This document shows, one piece after another, positions 20,800 to 32,604 of a stretch of 64,000 nucleotides of DNA. Position 1 is the first letter of the stretch. Each line of letters opens with the position of its first letter. A model generated the notes under the pieces. It made no database searches. It was not told the origin of the DNA and saw nothing but the letters and a program-made list of their open reading frames with translations. The stretch spans positions 12,476,001 to 12,540,000 of the forward strand of contig NW_024466218.1 in assembly GCF_017591425.1 (NCBI RefSeq), written 5' to 3'. This DNA comes from Ochotona curzoniae (lineage: Eukaryota; Chordata; Mammalia; Lagomorpha; Ochotonidae). Position numbers and translations under genes: made by a program.

Positions 20800-23700
20800 G
20801 ATCATTTAAAGGATGCAAAATACATCCCCAGGGCCAGGGCAGGGGGAGGGGTGGGGTGGAAGGGAACAGAGGGAGAGGAGTCGGGAGGGCGATGGTAGAA
20901 GAGGGAACAACAATGCAGAAGTTTCTCATTTCTCCTCTGGCCTGTTGGCTGGAGGGGTTCAGCACCCCCTGGGGAACTGTTTGGGGTGGGGGGACTCCCG
21001 AGGGGGCTGTTTCCCAAAGGCTAGCTGGGCTGAAGCTGCCAACAGGCTGTGGACCAAGGGTGTGGATGAAGGGTGAGCTGTCTGTCTGTGCCTCAGGCTG
21101 CGGGGGCAGCTGGTCTCTTCACATTTGTCCTCACCCCTAAAGTTGCCGTGGGGGCCTAGTGACTGGATGAACCTCAAATAGGTGGCCTCACACCCTGCAC
21201 CTGTGGCTTGTACACTTTTACAACGTCCTGCTGTTGGGGCTCCTTCCTGTCGGGGAGCATTACCTCAGCGGCAATTCTAGAATGAAAGTTCTGTCTCTGC
21301 AATTTGGGCGAGGCAGAATGTAGCTCTGGATTTGAAAAGCCAGAAGCCAGAACAGATCTTCCTGGGTCTACCTAGGTCTCTGGGTGTTTCCCCCCCACCC
21401 CAGGGTCATTGCAGAATGCTGAAACAAGACTGGTGTGATGGTCTGGAAAAGAGTCTGAAGACCACCACTCCTGTTCCGCACCGCCCTCCCCCTCCAGAGG
21501 TGGTAGGGAGGGAGGGCTTCCCGTCATTTCCCTGTGCTCCAGATCCTTCCCCAAAGCGCTTTCCATTGTGTTATGGTCTGAGGGTTATGAGAATATCAGG
21601 ACAGGCCGATGCCCACCCCTTACCCTGCCCCTGGCAGGATGTACCCTCGGGTGTCCCTGTATGTGGGCTGTGCACAAAGAACTGATGCACATGTGGGAAA
21701 TGAATTCAAAGACACGACTATTCTGGTACCCAAACATTTGAAACCCACATATAACGTTTGTCCAGGGTACAGTGCCCACAAGCTTCTTGGAGGTCATCAG
21801 TGGTACTAAGTCAGGAGCTTCGAGATGTCAATGACCAGATCCTTAGAGTAGGTGCAAATAGCTCTGAGCATCCCATGAGAGCAGGACGAGCCCCAGGAGG
21901 GGAGGCAGCCCCCACAGGACGCCCTGTCATCGCGGAGCTCGAGGCCAGCAGACTGGCCATGGAGATGGCTAGAAGGGCCCTGGCACTCGTTTCCCCTCTC
22001 CTCATTTTGTTCCTGGAGTGGCAAGGGCCCTGTGGCTAAGCAGCACATCTTACTGATCTCCTGGATTTCCACACTGGGGAAGCATCCATCTCCCCTCCAA
22101 TCCCCTGCACATATGTCCTGTTTATGCCTCTTCCTTGGAGGCCTCCATAGCTGACGCCAGGAGCCCAGAGCGGCGTCCTGGGGGCTGTCAGTGCGCCTCT
22201 GGAACCACTTGCTTTGTGGATGAAATTTCCCCTGACGCTGGGAATTTTTTTTTTGTTTGTTTGTTTCCTTGGAAATGACTCTGTCTGAATCACAGCTGTT
22301 TGTAGTCGTGAGGGGAGCTGGAAGGATATTCCCTGGTGTGTGTGTGGTGGTGGGGGGGTGCATGTGGTAAACTGGCTTCCCCAGGAAAAGCTGCGCCCGC
22401 ACTTGCTAGCATGGCTGTGGGCAGGGATTGGTGGTCTTTAGAAAGCCCTGGGCAGGGTAGATCAGGAGGGAGCAAAAGGGGACTTGGAGCCTGAGTAGCT
22501 TAGGGCCTCCGTTCCCTGGAGCCCAGGCTCCTCTGTGTCCTTTTCTGTCTTGGTCCCCCACCCCCAACCCAGAGTGGTAACGCCTGCCCCTCGCCTCTGT
22601 GCAGGAGTGTGGGCCTCACATGAGCTTCACAGCATCTGTGAGAGGCAGGAAGGGTGGAGGTGGCTAACGGAGGCAGAGGCAGTGCCCTGTAGAGGCCCTG
22701 GCACACCTGGCAGAGGCAGTGCTATCTGGGGACCTGGCCTCCTGCACCTGCTGGTTCCAGCCCTGACCGCAGGCTCCTGTGTGCACCCAGAGCTCAACGA
22801 ATTGAGGCAACTGCCTGGCCAGTGTGCGCCGACCCACTGGCTTAACAAGATCCGTACATGGAAAGAGTAGGATGCCTGTGACCTTCTGGGATGCATCCCC
22901 TGGCGGTCCTGCAGCTGGGCCGGCTCCGGCCACCGCTGCCCGTTTTCTTTGGCCTGGCTTTCCTGGTGCCCTCTCAGTTATCAACTTGCCCATCTTTGTT
23001 CTGCTGTCTCCCCTCCTCCCCTGCTTCTTGCTTCTCCCTCCCTTCACTCCCCAGCCCCATCTCCTGCTCTGCTGTTAGTCATCACCACTTGGATCATTGC
23101 TGTCATCCAGCTCTCCAACTGTTGCCGCCGAAGCCACACACAACACACAGAAAGATGCCATATTCAGGCTCATCTTCCCTGGGAGCAGGGTGATGTGGCT
23201 GCTGCCAGACTGAGGCCGCACTGTGCCCATGCAGACGACCCCTGGCTTCGTACCCCCGTTCAAGAACAGAAGCCCCGGGACACCCTCAAGGGTGTCTTTT
23301 TGCAAAAGGGCAAGCTTAGTGCTGGCTGCTGGTAGCCTTTGTCATTAAGACACAGATGTCAGCTCTGACTAGTTCTATGTGACAGGACACAGTTCCTCTG
23401 TCTAGATTCTGCAAAAGGACATGAAAATTGAGGGTTGGTGGGGACTGTCTGCCCTCCTCCACACGGTGCACAGGACAGGAGCTCCTCTTGCGATACCATT
23501 GCCTGCAGAGGAGGACTGGGGGCGGGCCCCAGAGCAGGAGTCAATCTGTGTGCTTCAATCTGCGGCAGCCTCTTTCCCGTGTGCCTGATTCCCGGATGGC
23601 TGTGGCTGGTCTACCCAAGAATGCCTCTGTGCAGTGCCAGACATCAAATAGGGGTTTCCAGAGCAGCTGTCACACTCGGGGTTCCACAAAGCGCTCAGCT

Positions 23701-24030
23701 CATGCACCTGTCTGAGAGTGCAGGCCTTTGGACCCTGTGTACCCGCCTGGACCCAGGCTCCGAATCCACAAGTCCCAGGCTGTGTGGTAGTCCTGCTGCC
23801 CTCTGCTGGCCACACCTGGAAACACAGGCAGGCTTTTGCACTTGATCTGGGCAGGACCTTGCAGGGGGCCGGCAGGCTGGCTGAGTTTCAGAGAACAGTC
23901 CCATGCAGAGGACAACCCTGCTATGGCTCTGGGTGTACCACTGAGGCCCCACTTTCTGCACCAGTCCCTAAGGACACACCCATTTTCCTTGTCCTTCCCG
24001 GGTGGAAGGATTTGGCTAGGCATTAGTCTT
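20800..24030. other. Unique intronic sequence
   Basis: No gene and no clear transposon. Features are limited to a G-rich run at 20822-20900, a T-rich GTTTGTTTGTTT run at 22246-22266, and a TGTG/GGTGGTGG patch at 22335-22360. Open frames of up to 198 codons (minus strand 21806-22402) have no recognisable domain. Confidence 0.5.
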
Positions 24031-24034
24031 TATT

Positions 24035-24260
24035 CCCGGGTGGTTATAGGCAAGGTACACACTCTCTGGATCCTAATTTGCCCTCTTTAAGGTCTCACCC
24101 ATCTTTCAAACCCCACTCAAATGCCAACTCCTGTTTGTAGCCTTCCTATGCAGGATGCCACCCACCTGGGAACGTTTGTCTCTCCTGCAGGTGCTGGAGC
24201 CCCAGGCCTCTCTCTTGGACTCACCACACCCAAAGGCCAGAATATCTTGTTTTGTGCATG
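24035..24260 (+). repeat. L2-type LINE fragment
   Basis: The phrases 'aaggtctcacccatctttcaaaccccactcaaatgccaactcctgtttgtagccttcct' and later 'ttttgtgcatgcaattatatatttttc' are those of the L2 3' region ('...tcaaatgccacctcctccaggaagccttcc...'). It is diverged, with approximate edges. Confidence 0.6.
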
Positions 24261-24814
24261 CAATTATATATTTTTCTCTTTTTGAACCCTCCTGGCAGCA
24301 TCCCCAAGCTGTCTTTGGCCAGAATGGGTACTCACCCAGCCCTCAGTGAACTGCTCTGGGCTCAGGCAGCTGCCTTCCAACCCTGACCCTGCTCCTTGCA
24401 CCTGCCGCTTAGCCATTGCTCTGAAGTTCCGGTATAGACTTTGGATTTCGGAGGGCACGGGGTGAGGGACCAGGATCCTGGCACTTCCTTGAGAACAGAC
24501 AACAGTGCTGCTGCTGTGCCACTGCCAGGCCTTCTCACCGAGCTGTACACTTGGGCGGGTAGTTCTGACCTGAGCAACGTGCCAGGACTCACCTCCTCTC
24601 CCTTCCTCTTCCCCATGGCCTCTGGTCCTCCTGACCGTCTCTCCCCAGCCCTGCTGCAGCTCTCACTCAGTGGAGGTGACGTGGATAGGAGGCATCCCCT
24701 CTTCTGCAAGGCCGTCCCTGTGCCGCAAGCTTGGCACTTCCTGCAATCGGCGGCACCAGCTATGTTTATTAATAGTTCTCCTTGTGCTGGGAGCCCCAGT
24801 GAGGGCGAGGCGTG

Positions 24815-24965
24815 TATTATCTCATGTAACTCTCCTCACAACTCTCATTTCTCATCCCCGTATTGTAGAGAGAATTCTGAGGTTCCGAGAAGTACTGCCA
24901 CATGCCTACGGTCACGAGCTAGGAGTGCGAGAGCCAGCGCTTGAACCCTGACAACTTGATTCTGG
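24815..24965 (+). repeat. MIR SINE
   Basis: It follows the MIR consensus: 'tattatctcatgtaactctcctcacaactctc', 'cccgtattgtagagagaattctgaggttccgagaagtactgccacatgcctacggtcacgagctaggagtgcgagagcc' and 'gcttgaaccctgacaacttgattctggagcc'. This is one of the clearer MIRs in the window. Between 24260 and 24815 only unique sequence is seen. Confidence 0.85.
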
Positions 24966-25035
24966 AGCCTGTGTTTGTAGCATTCCTCCAGGCAGCAGGG
25001 ATTTTGGGGTGGTGGGCAAGGACCAGGCACCCCTG

Positions 25036-25037
<2 letters not shown>

Positions 25038-25087
<50 letters not shown>

Positions 25088-25096
25088 ACACACACG
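25038..25096 (+). repeat. Compound (TC)n(AC)n microsatellite
   Basis: About 35 bases of TC continue into about 23 bases of CA with one TA interruption. It generates Ser/Leu and His/Thr repeat frames that are not genes. Confidence 0.95.
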
Positions 25097-25099
25097 GGT

Positions 25100-27060
25100 G
25101 TGCACCTAAACGCATGCACACATGTGGCCCACGCACCTGCTCTTGCGAACGTGGCATGTTTCCAGGCATGCTCAACACTCTTGGTGCTGTTTAATGGCAA
25201 CACTGTATGAGTAAAAGACACTTCACAAAGATGATGGAAGGCAGAATTAAAAGGATACATTTGCTTTGGTGCAAGTACATTTTGAAGCCGGCATGGATCT
25301 TCCCTGATGTACAATTCCTTGGGCTTGGTGAGGTGCCCTGATAGAATATTCCGTATGAAGGAGTCTTTCGACTGAGAAGGCACCCTAACCCCCTAGCCAC
25401 TCACAGGCCCCCAGCTTATGATGATTTGCCGTACTTTTTTTTTTTTTTCATTGAATTGTAGTGAAAGCTGAGAGCAATCAGTAGAAAATAAACCTTGAAT
25501 TTTGCATTTGGGTGTGTCCCCAGGCTAGCAACATGCAAGTCAGTTCTGTGTCGTGAGTGCAGTGTTGAGCCATGGGGAAAGCCCCCAAGGCTGAGCTGCG
25601 GTGGGAACGCACCAAGGTATGTTCCTGGCATCGTTGACAATATTTTCTACTCATTGTGGGTTTTTGAAATGGAAGTCCGTGCTAAGTGGAGGGCACCTTG
25701 TGACTGTCAAAACCCTGGAAACGCAGCAAGATTGAGCAGTGGGCACATTTAGTTACATTTAAATACAGTTGATATAGCATTGCACATGCCATGAGGTTGT
25801 GTTGAGTATGGAGAGAGGTGATGTAGCTAGTGGGCCTCGCAGGTCCCAGGCACATCTGAGCACTCAACAAAATGTATCATTTTTGTATCACTCCCCAAGA
25901 AACAACACAGCACAGCCTAGCCCCTGTATGTGTGCAATTCTCCTTGTGGTTGGCCGTTCTTTTGCCCTGTGGCCCACCCCTCTTGGCGGGGGCCCTTTGA
26001 AGAGGACCTTCCTGTCCATGGGCTCTGTCCTTGGGGTGTCTGAGATGGGCTCAGGAAAGGGAGGTAGCCCCTGGGTGGGCAGAGAGGAGGATGGGGTGGA
26101 GCCCATGTGGTATCTCTCACTGGTGTACAAGCAGCACCAGGTTAGAGGATGCCTGGGGCACCAGGGCTATGAGGGAGGGTTGGGGTGTGGGTGCTTGCTG
26201 TAAGATTGCACCCTTAGCTTGTCAAAATAGCAGCGATTTCTCTCCCTGGATTTTCACTTTAAGCTGGGGGTGGAGGAGCCAGGTTGGGGTTCAGGCTGAT
26301 GTGCTGGCTGGTGGCTTCAGGGGTGAACAGGAGCTCCTTAGAGCCTGGTCCTCCGACAGTTCTGAGAAACCAGCTGGGGAGGGCAGGTGAGCCTGGGCAG
26401 GGGGCACGTGGGCCCAGGCATGCAGGTGTTAGGAGTGGGGTGAGGGAGGCTGCAGCCGCAGAGGCAGTCAGGCAGGGAGGAGGGAGCTCCACGACCTACA
26501 TCCACAGCAGATCTGGCTGACTCACCCCTGGACAGCAGTTCCCGCCCTCCCTCCCTGGTGGAAGGCCGGCTCAGCACCCTGGGAAATAGCCACAGCCCTG
26601 GAGGAAGCTACAGGAGGAAGGATTTGGATGGGAGTGTGGTGTGGGCTGGGGGTGAAGGGGTGGGCAGATGCGGGCTATGTGGTGTGAGCTGGTGCTGGGG
26701 AGGCCAGGCAGCTGACTCCTGGCTTTGCTCATTCGGGGCAGGGTGGGCATCTGCCACCAGTGGGGAGGGAGTGTGGCAAGGCTGGCGCCCCCAACATCCC
26801 GTGTTTCAGGCTTCCCATGGACCAGTCCTTGTAGCCCGTGACGGAAGACAGGCTCTGTGCACACTGAGGAGTGATAATCCCCTCTGAAGCCTTGTCTAAT
26901 CTGTGCTCTGGCTAAGTGACTTGGAAGGCCCGGGCGAGCTGCTGCCTCTCAGCTACAAACCTGCAGCTCCGGGTCACACATACACTTGCCTTCTTAGCAC
27001 CTCTGCTTGGACATCCAACAGGCCTCCTGCACTCAGCGGGGCTCTGATGGGATTTGGATC
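25100..27060. other. Unique intronic sequence
   Basis: It contains a T run at 25434-25448, a moderately AT-rich stretch at 25440-25500, and G-rich unique sequence at 26000-26700. No exon or transposon was recognised with confidence. Confidence 0.5.
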
Positions 27061-27069
27061 ATGGTAAAC

Positions 27070-27757
27070 GGCAGGACTCACCACTGTGAGGCTCCAGCCT
27101 TGCTCTTAGCCACACCCCAGCCATCCACAGGTCCAGTACCACCAGCTTCCCCGCTCATCCTGGCCTCATCTATTTGCTGCTCTTTCTCTCTCTTCCCATC
27201 ATGGCTGCTCTCCTGTAGCGACTGGCTCCACATAGCACCCCAGAAACGTTCTGGTGGAGTATCTGGGAGAGCACGTGTCTTCTCAAGTTTCCTGACATCC
27301 TCACGCCTCTACCCTGGCAGGCTTGTCACTCTAAAGATGCTCCTGCCATATGGGCCGTTCTTTGTTCCTTTGGACACATGCAGTCGGACCCTGCCCCTGG
27401 GCCTTTGCACGTGCTGCTTCCTGCATGCAGGACTTTCTTTCTCCATGTCTGCTTGCTGCTGGGGTCCTTGCTTTCCCTGCCAGTGCCTCAGGGAGCGTCC
27501 CTCCCATTTGCTTAGTACATAACAGTCCCAGCCACTGTCTACCTCATCGGTACATTTTATTCTCAGCACAGCACTTACAGGTTTTTAATTTTAATTCTTA
27601 ATTTATCCTCTCATTCTCCTCATGACAACGTAAACCCCAGGAGAGCCAGGAGTTTATCGGCCTTGGTCATTTCTGTGTCTCGAGCCGCTAGACCCGTGCC
27701 TGGCATGGAGTGGGTGATCAATAACTATTTGTGAATGAATGAATTATTAAATCCTGA
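27070..27757 (+). repeat. L2 LINE 3' fragment, about 0.7 kb
   Basis: It has L2 3' wording throughout: 'ctgcccctgggcctttgcacgtgctgcttcctgcatgcaggactttc', 'gtacattttattctcagcacagcacttacag', 'gtaaaccccaggagagccaggagtttatcggccttgg' and the terminal 'cccgtgcctggcatggagtgggtgatcaataactatttgtgaatgaatgaatt'. The last phrase is the hallmark end of L2. This is the largest LINE remnant in the window. Confidence 0.88.
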
Positions 27758-27759
27758 TG

Positions 27760-29285
27760 GTGGTGTCTGAGGCAGCTTATTGCTTCGGGTGGAAGTGTGA
27801 GCTCATGAATGTGTTTCCTGGACTGGCTCTTGTGTATGAATTGCAAGACTAATTAAACTCATACATATTTGTGGAAATGCAAATATAATTTTATTTACCA
27901 ATGACTGTAATAAAGGTAAGTGCTCCTTACTTAAACAAACAATTCACTTTGGGACTAGGGCTGTAAACAGAAGCGATAAACAAACACTCGTTATTGAGTG
28001 CTTGCTGTGCATCCACCAAAACTTCGTATGACCACTGCTCTGATCCTGCATGGCGGTGTCCACGGCCTGAAGGCTATGACCCACTGAGAAGAACTGCACA
28101 GCCCCAAGCTTCACGTCAGGGCACTTGCCCACGTCAGTCGTGAGTACCCTTAGCCAGGCTCTCGGGAGCACAGCTGGCATCCTGGGTCTGTCACTTCCCC
28201 ACTCTGTGCCCTGGGAAGTTAATAAGAGCTCTCTGTGCTGGAACACGCTCCTTGGAAAGCTGGACACATTGGATGCTTGGCTGCAGGTGCATCTTGAACG
28301 CATGCTGGCTGTGCTTCTCTCAGACACCGAGGATGATTTCCTTACTCTTCTGGGTCTTTCTGCATCTTAAATGGCCACGCTAATGCATGGGGTGAGTGAT
28401 GTAGCTCCTAGCATGTGACGTGAGAGTACTCAGGGCTCAATAGCAACACCTTATCTGTGGCCACCCGGTAGCTCGCAGGCCTGCAAACCAGTGTCTTTGG
28501 CCTGTGGACCCAGTGCTGCTCCTTTCTGGACACTCCAGCTACCTTTCCCATTTGTGGTGGAGCCTAGTATACATGGGACGAACAGCACGGCCCTCTCTCC
28601 CTTACCCACAACCAAATTCCTGCACAGACCCTACACAGCTATCTACTTCCAACCCACTTCCATTGCGGTGAGCATGTGATGCCTCAGGTCTTCCCATGCT
28701 CATTCCAGCACCTCCAAGAGACCCTCACACATGCACCACCCTGAACACCCGGCCCACACTGCACCTCTGGAGGCAACAGGCAGTGAGCAGGTGCACTCAC
28801 ATGGTTGTTGTATTTCATCCTTACTCCAGGACGAAAAGACGAGGTCCAAACCAAGACGCAGGACTTTCTTACAGGGATTTTCCAGCACCCGTCTGCCAGC
28901 CCTGCCTATACCCTGACCTTCCCTGATCCACAAGTGGGAGAAATGTAAGGGGAAGGAGAAAGGGGAAGGGGTGGCGGCATCAGCTGGGATTCCCTGTTCC
29001 AGTATTCCGTGCCTATAAGTCTATGAGCCTCCCCGGGCTGGGCTGCACCGATTCCTTCTACTCCTCCCACAGTGTGCAGAGCTGCCCTGGGTACCCTGGG
29101 GCAGCCTTGCCTGGGCCGTTTGAGGCCTCCTACTGGAGCTCAGGACAGTCACTGAGCCTGTCACACTGTTGCTGTGAGGAGCGGTTTCCTCCTTAACAGC
29201 ATCACTCTTGCTATGATAAGCCCAGTTCACAGTGGAATATAAGTACAACAAACTTAACATGAAAAAGGGCAGGTGGCCAGGGACT
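27760..29285. other. Mostly unique sequence, with an AT-rich patch (27835-27960) and a MIR trace (about 27970-28060)
   Basis: The AT-rich patch reads ACTAATTAAACTC, ATGCAAATATAATTTTATTTACC and is repeat-free. ATGCAAAT is an octamer site. 'aaacactcgttattgagtgcttgctgtgcatcc' resembles the 5' part of MIR. Nothing else was recognised. Confidence 0.45.
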
Positions 29286-29287
29286 GT

Positions 29288-29515
29288 CCTCATTGCCTAG
29301 ACTTCTGCTTGCTGCTGAGAGAGCAGTAGATGGACAGCTCAGGTACTTGGGAACCTGCATCCATGTGGGAGACCAGGAAGATGCTCCTGGCTCCTGGCTT
29401 CGCATGTACCCAGCTCTGGCTATTGCAACCCTTTAGGGAGTAACCCAGTAGATGGAAGAACGCTGTCTCTGTCCTCCCTTTATCTGTGGCTTTGCCTTTT
29501 TGTTTTGTTTTGTTT
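29288..29515 (+). mobile_element. CSINE, diverged, T-rich 3' end
   Basis: It carries 'gacttctgcttgctgctgagagagcagtagatgg', 'tacttgggaacctgcatccatgtgggagaccaggaagatgctcctggctcctggcttcgca', 'gtagatggaagaacgctgtctctgtcctccctttatctgtggctttgcc' and ends in TTTTGTTTTGTTTTG instead of the usual AATAAA tail. Confidence 0.88.
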
Positions 29516-29999
29516 AAAAGGCAGGTGGCCATTGCTGGGCCTATAGCAGCAGTTGCTCTAGCCCCTCTAGTCCTTCTGGATAAGCAGGCAGACGGCTGTG
29601 AACTCTGTGTCTGAAGGGGTATGCAGCAAGGCCTGGTGGTGGGGGTGCAGAGAACCCAGTCAGGCCTTTCCATGGAGAGCTCTCTGTCTCAGGATGGGCC
29701 AGCTGCACCAGCATCTCAGGCAGGTACAGTGGCTCTAAAGCCCTGGGGTGAGTGGGTCAAATGTTGGGGACTCTGGGGCTTGGTCCAGACTGCAGCAGTG
29801 AGAGAGTCCTCATTAGGGTGCAGTGCCTGAGGTGCTCTGTGCAGAGTGGAAGGGGTGCTACATGTGGGGGATCAGGCTGAGCAGAGGTGGGGGGATGGAA
29901 GGGAGTCCCCTGGGAAGAGGTCGGCAAGGCCACGGCCAGGGCAGCAGGGCTGGGGTATCCTGGTTACTGACTCCTTTGACTTCTTCATTTGTTCCACAG

Positions 30000-30205
30000 C
30001 TGCAGTTACTGCAGGCTCACCATGTTCCAGGCACGGAGCCAAGCAGTCTATCTAGATGACTACGTTTCATCTTGCAAGAGCCTCTGTTAGGGAGTGCTGT
30101 GTTCCCATTTTCCAGACAAGGAGACTGAGGCCAGCCCAGCAGGCCCAGGGGTTTGCACCATCTCATACAGCTTTCCAGCAGAGCTGCTAGGGTTGAGCTT
30201 TAAGC
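30000..30205 (+). repeat. MIR SINE
   Basis: The order 'accatgttccaggcacggagccaagcag', 'gactacgtttcatcttgcaagagcctctgttagg', 'gttcccattttccagacaaggagactgaggcc' and 'ttgcaccatctcatacagctttccagcagagctgctagggttgagc' follows the MIR consensus. Positions 29515-30000 and 30205-31260 contain only unique sequence. Confidence 0.8.
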
Positions 30206-31262
30206 CATCTTATCTCTCAGCCTTGTGCCATCCCCAGAGCCTCTCGGTTCTTCCCGATTGGGGTCTGGAAAGGCTATAGACTGGGAGGGCTACGTGAGAT
30301 GCTGGGCAGAGGAGGAGACCACAGGGGCAGAGCAGCTTAACCTGTGAAAGCCAAGAGTTTACACAAGAGCTTGCTGGCTGTGTCTCTTTGTGAGTGTGAG
30401 GGTGGGAATGTGGCCATGTGAGTTCATTCCCTGCAAGTGAGCCCGCAGTCCTGGGAAGGTGGGAGCCACCCCTCAGGAGGGAAGTCTCAGTCCATGAGGC
30501 TGGGAAGAGACAGGGGACGCTGGGGACAGTACCTGCTCCGAGGCAGGAGGAAGCAGCCTGCCAGTTGACCATGGGCCCCCGAGGCCATGCTCCCACTGCA
30601 GAGCCTTTTGCCCCACCTCTAGGGAATTTGAAAGTCTGGGGTTGAGGCCAGAATTTTCATTTCCCATTACATTCCCAGGAGATTTGTATACAGGGCCCTG
30701 GGAGAAGATGGGAAAGGATGGGTGGGGAACAGAGTCTGGCCTCAGCAGCAGGCAGATGATGCAGGCTCCACAGAAGGATGCCCAAGTCGGAGAGCAGCCT
30801 GCAGAGGATGCATAGGGTGGAACACAGACAAAACTCCGAGGCAGGAGAAGCCAGGTGCTCGGCAAGCCAAGTGCTGGGCCTTTGGCCGAGTGCATGAGGG
30901 CCTGGCTGGGCTGGGAGTGGGAGGACGCCTTCTGGGTGAGTTTCAGCCAGCAAAGGGTCTAGATTCGAAGTAAGGGCGTGGGAACCCTGTGGCCGGCATC
31001 AGGCAGGTGCCTGTGGTCGCATGGATAGGAAGGGCTGTGGGAGCCTGAGGGCATTTCCTAGGGCCCAGCCTGGCCCTCCTCAGGACACCCGGCTTTCAGG
31101 CACCGCTTCTGGCCTTGCCCATCCAGCCTGAGTGCCATCTGCTCCAGCCCAGATGGAGGCACTGGAGCAGGGGCCCCTCCTCATCATGGCTGAACTACCG
31201 CCCAGCCCCTGGAGAAGCTCTTTCTTTCTGTCTTGTACATTTCTGTCCTGTCCATCTCCTTG

Positions 31263-31263
<1 letters not shown>

Positions 31264-31312
<49 letters not shown>
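31264..31312 (+). repeat. (AC)n microsatellite, 24 units
   Basis: 49 bases of pure AC. It is the longest dinucleotide array in the window and is likely polymorphic. Confidence 0.98.
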
Positions 31313-31313
<1 letters not shown>

Positions 31314-32550
31314 CCTTGCCCCCGCAGTGGTCTCCGTGGGAAGGAACCAAGGTCTTCAGGGCTACCTTTTGGGGAATCAACCCCTGTTTCCTCCCTTCTC
31401 CAAGGGAATCAGTGGGCAGAAAGTGAGAAAGTGCCACAGATGGCCCCCACCAAGCCTCCAGAAATGCAGGGAGATGTCTGGGGGAGAGAGCCCCTGGCTT
31501 CAGGTCCTCCCAGTTACGTGGCCCACAAGCACACCTGTGCAGAAACTTCTTCCTGCCCACCTGCCCATGCTGCGCCCACACACCCTGGCCAGAAGCCCCT
31601 CCACAGGCACGGATGCGCCCACACGCTTGCCGAGAAGTGCAGGAGTGCCCACCCAATGCGTTGGCCTCCTATTTTCTGTTTCTTATATGCACTTGGGAGA
31701 AACTGTAGTCATAGACGTACACTCAATCTGTCACTAAAAACTGGCCCAGCCGAGCCCAGCCCACATACGCCTGCATTCACTCGGCACGTATGAGTGCTCA
31801 CGTCCACACACCACCAGGCTGGGGCTGGGATGTGCTCACATGGCGATGGCGTGCACACACGTGCACACACAGACACTCACTGCTCACTGCAGCCACAGTG
31901 AGGGGCTCCAGCTCCTCAGGCTGCAGACAGCTGAGACTGCACACAGCATGACAGCCCTTGGTCTCTGAGCTGGGAGCTAGAGAATGGGGCTTAGCTTGGC
32001 TGGCCAGCCCTGGGATGAGCAAGGTTTGTCATGCGGAAGGAATGGACAGACCCCTTGCCAAACCCCTTCTCTTTGTAGAATCAGAGCAGTAAACACAGTT
32101 CCTGCACACCCAGGCACACACTGACCCAAGCAACACTGGCACACACATATATGCACATTCTCACAGCATGCAGCTTACATGCAAGACCTAAAGACACACA
32201 CAGTTCATGAAGCAGATATGGTGCAGCCTGTTCTCAGCCAGGGTGCCCAGGAGGTAGCCATCAAGCCTACCCATCCTAGGCATTCATACAGAGTATGTTT
32301 CCAAGATTGGGACAACATGCATGGTCCCTGGCAGGCACTGCTGTTCTTGTCCTGCATGCAGAGGTCGAGGCTCTGCCAGTGAGAGCAGGCTGCCCCATCA
32401 CTCCCAGAAAGCCTATTTCAAATGGGCTGCTCATAGATCGGGTGCTGAAAACATAGCAAAGCCATTCTCAGACCCTCAGGGATTTACATTAGTGAAAAGA
32501 AAACCATAGGCTTCCTGTAAGATGGTGAATGTGCCAATGTTAACTCTTTG
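31314..32550. other. Unique sequence, CA-rich in places
   Basis: There is scattered CACA/ACACAC wording at 31590-31880 and 32100-32200, but no ordered repeat. No gene signature was recognised. Confidence 0.5.
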
Positions 32551-32552
32551 CT

Positions 32553-32554
<2 letters not shown>

Positions 32555-32601
<47 letters not shown>
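32555..32601 (+). repeat. (GT)n microsatellite, 23 units
   Basis: 47 bases of pure GT. It lies 1.2 kb from the AC array of opposite strand sense at 31264, so the two could pair in a single-stranded intron transcript. Confidence 0.98.

Positions 32602-32604
<3 letters not shown>

Noticed and set aside
31233..31793. Frames with His/Thr or Val/Cys repeats
   Set aside because: They are translations of the AC/GT microsatellite, not proteins.
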